Part shown: positions 54,269 through 64,000 of the stretch, piece by piece | Numbering within the stretch: position 1 is the stretch's first letter | Layout of the letters: each line of letters opens with the position of its first letter | From: Buddleja alternifolia | Lineage: Eukaryota > Streptophyta > Magnoliopsida > Lamiales > Scrophulariaceae | Length of the DNA stretch: 64,000 nt | Assembly: GCA_019426215.1 (NCBI GenBank) | Contig: CM033400.1 | Location: forward strand, 14,740,568-14,804,567 | Reading direction: 5' to 3' | Notes under the pieces: generated by a model | The model's database searches: none | What the model was told of the DNA's origin: nothing | The model's input: the letters and a program-made list of their open reading frames with translations, nothing else | Position numbers and translations under genes: made by a program

Positions 54269-55922
54269 TGTTGGGAAAGTGCCCTCGATACCAACGAGGA
54301 GATTAGAATATAAGGCAGTGGTTTATATTGTACAACCCTTTATTAATAGAAAGGCATTTAGTATGTTGATCGTAGAAGTCTTGATGGCATCTATAAGTCT
54401 TAAATGAACAACAAATCCTTGTATGTCAAGGCAGACCTTCTGCTCCTTATAGTAGTTAAGGGGATAGGCACTGGAAGGATTTGGTACTTGATCAATTAAA
54501 TGGTTCAAAAATTGGAGAATCTCAATTGGGCATTGAGATTCATGTGGACTTGTGTGACACATGCTCTAACAGGGAGTGCTAATCGAACACTATGGGATAG
54601 TGGGAGTTTGTGTCATAGATACATTGATGAGATTAGTGTATTCGAACATGGCTCGTGGTTATCCAATCACATGGGTTTTTACTCACTAACTATCAATGAT
54701 TGGATTACTGATTATGATTGTATGCGTGAGCCTTAAACCTGAGGAGTCACAGTCACAGTGTGCTTGTGGTGTTGGTTTTGTCATTAGAGTAGTTAAGCTC
54801 ATTCACCCATTGGTGGGGTCGACCTCGAAGTGCGCTCCAATGGACAAGTAGTATATAAAGTGATTGCTAAGAAGGAATTCACTGTCTCGAAAGTAAACAA
54901 GAAGTATCTTATGCAATCATAGGTAAATGAGATTAGAAGTCTCTAGCCAGAGCTGATAAGCTAACTTGTGTTTGACAGGGAGGGTAGTTCCGTAATCTCA
55001 TATTACTATGATTCTTAGCATAGCATCAAGTGACATTCCATGACTCTCACTTGATCAGGATACGTCAGTGAAGGGTGTATACGCATACAATATTCATAAT
55101 CTAGAGATTCGTAATGACACAGTCATTTCGTACTCGGTTGTGCTACGATGTAGGGCCACGGTGCTAGCTAGGTATCACTCACATCTTTGGTATCCTCCCA
55201 TTGCTAATCGAGACGAACTTAGAGAGTCGTGCTATAAAGGAATAAGACCGAAAATTGTAGTTTTGTATTTGGAGGATATTTTGGTAATTTGTCCTTTGGT
55301 AGGACGAATTAATTAATTGGATGAACTAATTTAATTGGTTGTTTAATTGGATAAAATAATGGTAAATTAAATTAATTAATTTGAATAGTTAATTAACAGG
55401 GTTAATTAAATATTTAAATTAGAATATTAATTTAATCTATATTTATTTAATTGGATTACATATGACATGATTAAATTAAGTGGACTAAATTAACTGAGTC
55501 AATTTAGCTCGCATGGGCGTCCAAGAAGAGCATTTGGGCATGTACTGCATAGACTTAAGTTGGAGGATTTTAATTAATCCTCCAACACAAGCTCTAGGGA
55601 ATACAATTAACATTACGTGAAATCCTCCACCAAAATACAAGACAGAGAAAATAGTTCCTCTCATCTCTGCCTAGCCGCCTATGGGAGATAGAGAAGAAGA
55701 TTTCCAAAAGTCAATTCCTCGCGAGATGATCTAGAGACGGGACAATTGGACCGTTCGTGAAGTGTGAGGATTATTTGAATACGCTACAAGAGGTAAGCGA
55801 TTTATCGCGTTCTTCGTATTCAAGTTTTATCTAAAATCAACGAAAATCCACAAATTGATCTTGGCTTTGGGAAATTAGATATGTTTTAAATTCCGCTACG
55901 CATGATACCAGGATTCCCAATA
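54269..55922 (+). mobile_element. Copia-3 LTR I
   Basis: TGTTGGGAAAGTGCCC..GATTCCCAATA, 1654 bp, followed by a copia PBS, so it is a 5' LTR. It joins directly to truncated LTR H. The internal region behind it is almost wholly missing. Confidence 0.82.
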
Positions 55923-55980
55923 GTGGTATAAGAGCCAAATTTATTGACTTCGTTGATTTATTTACGTGATTATGCATATT
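55923..55980 (+). other. Copia-3 PBS and leader stub
   Basis: GTGGTATAAGAGCCA (copia PBS with one change) plus about 40 bp of leader. The sequence then switches to a gypsy pol tail. Confidence 0.75.
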
Positions 55981-56061
55981 ATGCCAGAGGAGTCCATTAA
56001 CACTGAAAGACCCAAGAGGGTTATGAAGAAGCCAAATTGGACCAAGGACTTCGTATTTTGA
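55981..56061 (+). pseudogene. Gypsy-2 pol C-terminal stub
   Basis: 26 codons ending in TGA: MPEESINTERPKRVMKKPNW, then TKDFVF. This resembles the basic RPKR..KP.W..DFV tail at the end of many plant gypsy polyproteins. Being short, the assignment is tentative. It sits just before the gypsy-2 LTR, as a pol end should. Confidence 0.5.
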
Positions 56062-56104
56062 AGCACGTTTGTTTTTTATTTATTGTTTTATTTATTTTTC
56101 AGCA

Positions 56105-56326
56105 TGTAATTTCAATTTGTTAGTCAAAGAGTCAGTAGTGGAATTAGTTACATGAGTTAGTGGCAGACGTATGGTAACTAATTTCCTAATTGTTAGGATT
56201 TCCCATTATTGTATTTATTTTGAATTGCAGTCATTAATGAAGTTATCAAATTCCAGAAAATACTTCTTCTTCTTTATCGTCTTCTTCTTGGGAGTGTGTT
56301 CCTCACTCATATTTAGGAACTTAACA
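56105..56326 (+). mobile_element. Gypsy-2 short LTR
   Basis: It ends TTAGGAACTTAACA, followed after one base by TTGGTGCTTTC (56328-56338), a PBS-like sequence seen in plant gypsy elements, then gag. The start is uncertain (TGTAATTTC at 56105 or TGTTAGTC at 56118). It is flanked by a pol end on one side and PBS-gag on the other. Confidence 0.6.
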
Positions 56327-56348
56327 ATTGGTGCTTTCTACATCGAAC

Positions 56349-57225
56349 ATGGCCCCGCGCCGCGAACCCGATCCCCCTCCTCCCTCCACCGACGACCAAA
56401 TCACCATCCTTACCGAAACTCTTCGCGCTATGCAAACCAAACTTGACTCTATCGAAACTGACAACAAGATTCGTGATGCAGAAGCCTCGAAACGTCATGA
56501 ATCCTTGTTAGCCTTCCTCTCCACCATTCTTCCCCAACAGCTCACTAATCCTTCTGCCTCCAGCACTTCCAACCAACCAACATTCTAATTCGGGTCCACA
56601 TCTCAAACCCCATTCCTTCCCATGCCAACGAACCCCCTCTTTCATCACACTCCCGACCTGAAAATCCCAAAAATCACTCTTGATTCTTTTGATGGGACGA
56701 ACCCGTTGGATTGGCTTTTCCAAGTCGACCAATACTTCACTTACTACGAGGTTTCACATTCTCAACACCTCTCCCTCGTTTCTTTCTTCATGAAAGGACT
56801 AACGCTCAGTTGGTTTAAATGGCTTCACACCAACGGGCAGTTAACCACGTGGGAAGGGTTCACCCATGCACTTGCTATCCGCTTTGGCCCCACCTCGTAT
56901 GATAACCACCAAGCAGTTTTATTCAAACTCCACCAACATGGCACGATTGTCGATTACCAAACACACTTTGAACAATTATGTAACTGTGTGACAGGAATGG
57001 ACTCAGCATATATCCTCAATTGCTTTATCTCGGGCCTCGGCGCTGACATCCAAAATGAATTGGCAGTGTTGCGCCCCACCTCCATCACCGAAGCCATTGG
57101 GTTGGCTAAACTCCTGGAAGTCAAAATTAAAGAATCCAGGTCTCGTCCCACTTTTTTCCCCCAATCCCCTGCACCTCCCTCCAGTTCAACATTTTACACC
57201 TCCACTTTTCCCCTCTACTCGACCC
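56349..57225 (+). pseudogene. Gypsy-2 gag, truncated
   Basis: Starts MAPRREPDPPPPSTDD; a helix-rich N-terminus is followed by a retrotransposon gag domain (KIPKITLDSFDGTNPLDWLF, then LSWFKWLHTNGQLTTWEGF and ALAIRFGP). This is typical of plant chromovirus-like gypsy gag. One in-frame TAA at 56586-56588 splits it. The copia-2 LTR at 57226 cuts it before the zinc knuckle. No pol follows. Confidence 0.88.
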
Positions 57226-58837
57226 TGTTGAGAATTATACGAATAAAACGCAGCGGAAAGTAAATTTAATTCCCAAAGCCCGAATCATCTCTAATCCTCG
57301 TGTTTAATTGTGTATAGAAAAATTATCGTTCTCGCGTATGTTGATTTCTGAACGTGATCCTTTTCTCTAACGCCGAATTTGCCAACGTCTCTAATTCGTC
57401 ACGCCGGAATCAAAAACGAAAAACTCCTCCTTTCTTCCTTGTCAAAGACGGCTAGAGAGAGAGAGAGAGGTGGGAGACTTTTTCTTGGAGAGAAAATTAT
57501 GTAAGTTGTCTTGTGTTATTTTTCACCTAGTGATATATTTATATCATTATGAAATAATAACACTAGCATGCAAGAGCCCTATTTGGGCGTCTATTTGGCA
57601 GCCCCTTAGTGGGCTTGGAAGCCTTCGGGCTTTCGTCTTGCTTACTAATTAATTAATCGGATAATTTATTTATCCAATAAATAAATTGATAATCCAATTA
57701 ATTCAATTCTTAATTAATTTATAATTCAATTTCTCCAAGAAATTAATTAACTCATTAATTTAATTAATTAATTAAATTATCCAATAATTAATTAATTAAT
57801 TAATTAATTACGGCATCCAATGCCGTGAATTTCTCTCAAGTCTTTTTCCCATGTTTTTCCTTTTGCACTTCCTTTAAGTGTGAATCTTTAGGTTCGTCTC
57901 AAAAGGCAATTGGGAGGAATCCAAAGGGGTGTGAGTGACACCTAGCCAGTCTCGTGGCTCACACCGTAACCCAATTGAGAATGAATGAATAGGATCATTC
58001 CAAACCCTTACGCCGTGAATACCGTACGTGTATAAACCTATTATTCTTATATCCCAGTCATGTAAGAGTCATGGTTTAAAGTCAAACTGATATAACTTGA
58101 CCATATGCCTAAGCTCATAATAAGTCAAGGTATTTAAATGCCTTGGCCAAAGACTTTCATCCTCACTTATTCATGATCGCATAGGATATTTTACTCATTC
58201 ACTTATGAGAGAATAAATTCCATATTGCAAATCAGTTAACAATGCTACTTGCCCATCAAGTCGCACTTCGAGGTCGATTCCACCAACAAGTGATTTGAAT
58301 CTAACTACTCTAATGACAGACTTGATGTCGCAAGTACATCTTCAACTCGATTTCTCAGGTTAGAGGTTCACACGTACCTATCACTACTTATCAGTTTCAT
58401 CATTGACTTTCAATGAGTGAATTACCCATGTGATGAACTGATGCGAGCCGTGTTCGAACATATCAGTCCAACTGACACGTCTATGATATATGTTCCCACT
58501 ACCATTTCCATAGTGTACGACTGGTACTTTCTCTGTCGAAACTTATATCATACAAGTCTTTATTCACTATTGATGCCCAATCAATATTTCTTAAACTTGC
58601 GAACCCTTTTAGATGTCAAGGGTCAAACCATTCTAGTGCCTTTCCTCCTATCCCATAGGAGGTAGAAGGTTCGCCTTGTCATCAAGGACTTTACATTGTT
58701 TATTCACACCTTATAAACGCCTATAAGAAAACAACAATCAACTGGCTTATATTAATAGAAAAACCATAGTTTAGTTACAATGTCTATGCCCTATAAATCT
58801 ATCCTCTTTATGACATTCGAGGGCATATACTCTAACA
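57226..58837 (-). mobile_element. Copia-2 3' LTR (element G)
   Basis: Plus-strand TGTTGAGAATTATACG..ATACTCTAACA, 1612 bp; minus strand TGTTAGAGTATATGCCC. Inserted into gypsy-2 gag. Close to the LTR at 15631-17239. Confidence 0.92.
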
Positions 58838-58852
58838 ATCTCCCATTTGCAC
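58838..58852 (-). promoter_or_regulatory. Copia-2 (G) polypurine tract
   Basis: Minus strand GTGCAAATGGGAGATT directly precedes the 3' LTR: the purine-rich plus-strand primer site. Confidence 0.8.
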
Positions 58853-61800
58853 TCAATGCCATTTGCTGTGGTTTTCCAGCAACGCCTGTGCCAATGGCTT
58901 GGTCAATGGATCAGCGACATTGTTGGCGGAGGCTATTTTCTGAATAGATATTTCACCTCGTGCAACGATCTCTCTTATCATGTGATGTCTCTTCTCTATG
59001 TGTTTGGATTTATTGTGAGACCTAGGTTCCTTCGCTTGCGCTATAGCTCCTGTGTTATCACAATAAAGTGGCAACGAGAGCTTTATGCTAGGAACCACTT
59101 GAAGTTCCTCAACGAACTTCCTAATCCAAACAGCTTCTTTAGCTGCCTCCGAGGCAGCTATGTATTCAGCCTCTGTGGTGGAGTCTGCGGTTGTGCTTTG
59201 CTTGGAACTTTTCCAAGTCACCGCTCCACCATTTAGAGTAAATACAAATCCTGAGGTGGATTTCCGGTCATCAACATCAGATTAGAAATCCGAATCAGTG
59301 TACCCGTCCACCCTCAGGTCACCACTTCCATATGTGAGAATCATATCCTTAGTTCTTTTCAGATACTTTAGGATATTTTTCACAACTATCCAATGTTCCT
59401 TACCGGGGTTTGCTTGAAATAAACTAACAACGCTCACAGCATAAGCAATGTCGGGTCTAGTACAGAGCATCACGTAGATTAAGCTGCCCACAGCAGACGC
59501 ATAGGGTATAATGTTCATTTCTTTTCTATCTTCCTCACTTTGAGGACACATAGATTTCGAAAGATGTATCCCATGCCTCATTGGTAGGAACTCTTTCTTA
59601 GAATCTTCCATCTTATACCTTCTTAGGACCTTTTCTAAGTGAAGGGCTTGAGAAAGTCCTATCATTCTTTTGGTTCGATCTCTATAGATCTGTATCCCTA
59701 GAATATAGGTCGCTTCTCCGAAGTCTTTCATGGAGAATGTACTCGAAAGCTACTTCTTCGTTGTGGTGAGCATTCCTATGTCATTCCCAATGAGTAATAT
59801 ATCATCTACATATAACACTAGGAATGTCAACTTGCTCCCACTGACCTTCTTGTAAGCACAGGGCTCGTCTTCATTTTTTATGAAGTCAAATCCTTTGCCA
59901 ACCTCATCAAAATGTAGATTCCAGCTATGAGACGCTTGTTTGAGTCCATAAATGGATCTCTCAAGTTTACACACCTTATGAATATGCTCCTCGGATTCAA
60001 AACCTTTAGGCTGTTCCATATAGATATCCTCTTCTAGGAATCCATTTAGGAAAGCAGTTTTGACATCCATTTGCTATATTTCATAATCTAGGTGTGCTGC
60101 TATTGCAAGTAGAATCCTTATTGATTTGATCTAGCCACTGGCGAGAAAGTTTTTTGGTAGTCAATTCCTTCCTTTTGACTATACCCTTTCGCCACTAGCC
60201 TGGCTTTGTAGGTGTATACTTTGCCATCAACACCAATCTTTCTCTTGTATATCCATTTACACTCGATTGGTTTTACCCCTTCAGGTTGGTCTACAAGTTT
60301 CCAGACTTGGTTTGCATGCATCGAATCGATCTCACTTTGCATAGCTTCACGCCATCTAGCAGCATCCACATCCACCATCGCTTGATCAAAAGTGGAGGGA
60401 CCATCTCCATGATCCTCCTCTAACACAGAATGGAGATCCAACTACCTCTGCATTAGATATCCGTACCTCTCAGGCGGTTGAGATACTCTATTCGATCGTC
60501 GCGGTTGTGGTTGTGTTACAGAAGGTTCGGTTCTCACTCCCTGTGTAGATGTATCCAGTGGGGTTTCATTTTGTTCTTCTAGAACAATCTTTCTACCCGC
60601 TCCTCCTTCTTGAATGAACTCATCTTCAAGAAAATGGGCTTGTAAGGCTACAATGATCCTTTGATCAATGTGCAGGTAAAAGAGGTATCCCATAGAATCT
60701 TCAGGATATCCAATGAAACGTCCCTTTAAGGACCTAGCCTCCAACTTGTCCACTTTAGTCTTTTTGACATAAGCCGGACATCCCCAAATCTTTATATGGT
60801 TAAGACTTGGTTTCCTATTTCTCCACATTTCATAGGAAGTCAGAGGAACGGACTTGGACGAACATCTATTTAAAATGTGTACAGCTGTAAGCAGCGCGTG
60901 ACCCCACAGTGAAATGGGTAAATCAGTCTAGCTAAGCATGGAGCGAACCATGTCCACAAGGTTCGATTCCTTCGCTCTGCTACTCCATTGAATTGTGGAG
61001 TCGCTGGAGGTGTGAGTTGCAATACTATACCATTCTCTCTGAGGTATAAGTTAAACTCGTCGCTCATATATTCTCCTCCTCGATCAGATCGAAGAGTTTT
61101 TATACATTGACTTGTTTGATTTTCCACTAAAGCCTTGAATTCCTTGAACTTGTCAATGGATTCAGACTTATGCTTCATCAGGTACACTAGACCATATAGA
61201 GAATGGTCATCAGTGAAGGTGATAAAGTAAAGGAAACCTCCTTTGGCCATTTCTCCAAATGGACCACAAACGTCAGTATGCACTAAGTCTAAGATTTGTG
61301 AGGCCCTTTCAAAATTCCCTGTCAAGGGCGATCTAGCCATCTTGCCTTTGAGACAAGATTCATAAGTAGGATAGGGATCCAATCCCAGTGGGCCAATTAG
61401 CCCATCTTTTTCCATTTTACGAATCTTTTGTTCGCCAGCATGGCCTAGTCGAAGGTGCCATATCAATCGTTGGTTTATTTCAAGCCTACTACGTTTCCTT
61501 TGTATAGTATTCACTGCATACTCATTCGGAACACTAAGGTAATACAATCCATTTATCAAAGAAGCAAAGCCTACAAATTTATTACCATAATAAATGTTGC
61601 ATCGTTCATCAATAAAACGGAAAGTGTAACCATTCTTAACTAAAACGGGAATAGAAATAATGTTTTTAAGCCCATTAGGCAAAACCAAAACATTATCCAG
61701 TAATAGTACATGTCCAGAATTTAAAAACAACGAGGTAGATCCTATTGCAGTAGCCGCGACGCTTTGCCCGCTACCTACTCTGATCTTCACCTCATCGTTG

Positions 61801-62768
61801 TCCAACTTCCTTCCTCGCATCAGATCCTGATTCATACAACATATGTGAGCACTAGCAACAGAGTCAAGAATCCAAGATGTAGATAATACGGTCATAGAAC
61901 AATAAGTTTCATGAACATAAAGTTCCATACCTTGTCCGCCAGGCCCCATATTCAGACAGTTCCTTCTCCAGTGGCCCAGCTCACCGCAGTGTAGGCATCT
62001 GTCTGTCTTTTGTGGCCCTTTTTGCTTGCGAATCACAGGAGCTTTTCCTTTTCCTTTATCGACACCACCCTGAGCTCCAAGCTCGCCAGCCTGCTCCTTG
62101 GTTTTTCTCTTCTTATTCTTCGCTCGTTTGGGCCCAGAAGTGATAACCAAAGCAGTCTCTTTTCCCTTTAGCTTCAATTGAGATTGTGCAGTGTTTAATT
62201 TGTTCATTAGCCCAGCTAAGTTGCATTAAATCTCATTGCAATTGCAGTTGATGACGACTTGGGAAAAACAGTCAGGAAGGGACTGCAAGATAAGATCGGT
62301 CTGAAGTTTCGGGTTCATTGTAAAATCGAGAGCTTCCAATCTCTCGATCCTCGATATCATTTTGAGGACATGATCCCCAACCTTCTCCCCTTCTCTCATT
62401 TTGGCTCCGAAGAGCTCTTTAGATATTTCATATCTAGTAGTCCTACTGTGCTCACCATAGAGCTCGACCAAGTGCGCCAAGATAGCCCTCGCTGTGGTAA
62501 TCTTGTCATGGGACCTCTGTAGCTCATTCGTCATAGAGCCAAGAATGTACCCACGCACTCGGACGTAGTCCTTTACCCATTTTTCATGAGCTTGGACTTC
62601 TTCTTCATTGACACGTGTTCTGGCAGGTGGAACAGGGATATCAGTGTCCAACACGTATCCTAGAGACTCCATATTGAGAAATATTCTCAAATTCCTTAGG
62701 CAATCCATGTAGTTGGGTCCGGTAAGGATATTCTTTTCGAGTAATACGAAAAGTGGGTTGATTGTCAT
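58853..62768 (-). pseudogene. Copia-2 gag-pol (element G), near complete
   Basis: The best copia-2 copy. Gag starts at ATG 62768 (MTINPLFVLLEKNILTGPNY) and has the LYGEHSRTTRYEISKELF block. A TAA at about 62223 interrupts CNEI.CNLAG. Zinc knuckle CLHCGELGHWRRNC follows; the protease active site is DSVAS (G to V). Integrase shows WHLRLGHAG, ESCLKGKM, HTDVCGPFGEM, LRSDRGGEYMS and NGVAERRNRTL, with a frameshift near 60870-60950. RT has [40 protein letters not shown] and YVDDILLIGND; RNase H has [20 protein letters not shown] and an intact [16 protein letters not shown]. Several stops and frameshifts (for example near 60440, 60100, 59745) inactivate it. Confidence 0.94.
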
Positions 62769-64000
62769 TTTGAAAAACGAGAGAGATAAAAAAAATAACT
62801 GCAAAAAATAAACCAAACTTAATTAGATTATTGGACTAAACTAAGACCAAGTTTAAAATCAAGGACTTCAACTTATAACTTGGCTCCCACTACATTTTTC
62901 GAAATTTCACACTCCCACTGTGAAAAGACGGAAGCGATCGTTGATGAAAACTTCGTGGTGGGGATTGAGTTCTTTAATTAATATAATGGATGGCAACCCA
63001 TTAACGATATTTGATCCATTACTTAATTAAAGTGATGTCAAACATCAGTCTATCAAATAGACGGTTCAATCATATTTATCCCATAATCCACAAAAACCGC
63101 AACCCTTTAATGATTTATTGGTAATGTGGACTATATAAGTTCATTCCCACTCACTCATCATAATCTAACATTTGAATTTCACCTTGCAACCCTTTAACGA
63201 TATTTGGGGTGAAATATGTCTCGATTAAGGCATCTAATGCACTTAATGAAATTCTAGAACTAAATCTTGATACATGACCCCCACTTACTGGGAAAATGCC
63301 ACATATGGATTTAATCTTTGATCTTATCAAGTTTAGTAGAGGGAAAGGATGCCTAGCACCCCTTACTAACTTAGTATAATTTTTATTTGGGAAAATTCAT
63401 GTTCTAAACATTTAATTCGTCTCACTTTGCACATTTACCAAATTTATATAGCGCATATTGATAACACACATGCTTCATACAACAAATGAACATGCATCGA
63501 AAGTAATAATACAACACACAAGTCTATGGGCTTTTATCTAGAGGGCCCAAGCCAATGAGCCATCATAAAATTGAAAAAGAAAAGTCTAGCTAATCTTGGT
63601 GGACTCCAAGCTTCTCTTCTTTTGCATGATCTCCATCTTGAAAGGCCTATTCTATTTCTATTTATTACAAGAGGTAATTTAAAACCTATACATAAATCTA
63701 GAAATAAAATAAAATGGGCTCAAACCGGCCTTTACAACCCATCAAAAGAAATACATAATCAAAAGAAGCAATCTAAGCCCATAGACATATGTCACAATCA
63801 CATAATACATGCTCGCGATAAATAAAGCACTTATGTTGGTGATTAATAAAAATTAATTAGTTCAATTTAATTAATTTCCATAATAAAATTCCAAATTTTA
63901 TTGATTCATATGAAAATAATCCTATTTATGAGAATTCTTTATTTAAATAAATAACTTAATAAATAAAATTCTCCAAGAGTTTATTAATTAATTATTTCAT
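62769..64000 (-). other. Copia-2 (G) leader, runs off window
   Basis: Non-coding leader collinear with the other two copia-2 leaders, with a TTTTTTGCAG acceptor-like site just before gag. The PBS and 5' LTR lie beyond 64000. No supported ORF. Confidence 0.8.
62984..63215 (-). promoter_or_regulatory. Constant-loop hairpins, copia-2 leader (G)
   Basis: Stems TAATGGA/TCCATTA (62984-63021), TCCAC/GTGGA (63087-63130) and ATTTCACC/GGTGAAAT (63176-63215) surround the same loop core. Spacing is 103 and 89 nt. The loop bases vary slightly (CATTAACGATATTT in the first), while stems stay paired. Confidence 0.8.

Noticed and set aside
54500..55316. ORFs of 78-82 codons in copia-3 LTR I
   Set aside because: They lie wholly in an LTR, lack domains, and are disrupted in the related LTR.

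Overview
The window comes from the genome of a flowering plant, most likely a eudicot, in a repeat-dense (heterochromatin-like) region. Nearly every base can be assigned to nested LTR retrotransposons, solo LTRs, MULE/MITE-like DNA elements or their debris. I found no intact host gene, tRNA gene or CRISPR array. The evidence is Ty1/copia and Ty3/gypsy polyproteins, tRNA-Asp and tRNA-Met-type primer binding sites, TG..CA LTRs with 5-bp target-site duplications (TSDs), AT-rich spacers and very few intact ORFs.

Layout. 1-5765 is a near-perfect inverted duplication (arms 1-2491 and 3275-5765). It carries part of a copia element (copia-1), each arm split by the same solo LTR, around a 783-bp spacer with a LINE-type RNase H remnant. 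The right arm continues into copia-1 (minus strand: gag-pol to 8312, leader to 10015, 5' LTR 10016-12958), whose LTR holds an 883-bp MULE-like element. 12959-42358 is best read as one old copia-2 element (minus strand): 3' LTR remnant, RT/RNase H, then PR/gag, leader and 5' LTR. Its integrase region is replaced by half of a second, plus-strand copia-2 copy (15631-20149), and its 5' LTR is split by a 17.4-kb full-length Athila-type gypsy element (24130-41547, TSD TCAAT). The Athila element has an uninterrupted pol frame, a 445-aa ORF in the env-like position, and a nested antisense non-autonomous relative (31224-35925).

42359-48445 holds a copia LTR fragment, a Tekay/Del-like gypsy 3' end whose LTR contains a 5S-rRNA-like segment, and a broken copia gag-INT split by a solo LTR (TSD CCCTC). 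48484-50548 is a TIR-bounded element with a roughly 106-bp minisatellite and a captured coding fragment. 50549-52075 is intergenic with a foldback MITE. 52076-57225 stacks copia-3 LTRs, a solo Athila-like LTR (TSD ATATT) and a gypsy-2 pol-LTR-gag remnant. 57226-64000 is a third copia-2 copy (minus strand) running off the window.

The most unusual signals are structural. (1) The gag-proximal leaders of copia-1 and copia-2 carry four and three hairpins. Loops are invariant within a family, stems differ but stay complementary, and spacing is almost the same in both families although the loops are unrelated. This suggests an RNA packaging or dimerisation module. (2) A palindromic word, GCGCCYAGGCGCC, recurs in clusters in LTRs, leaders, a gag linker and the pre-env region of different elements. 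In one LTR its position is taken by a different palindrome. (3) Hairpins upstream of the polypurine tract keep a core but change stem sequence between the two Athila-type elements.
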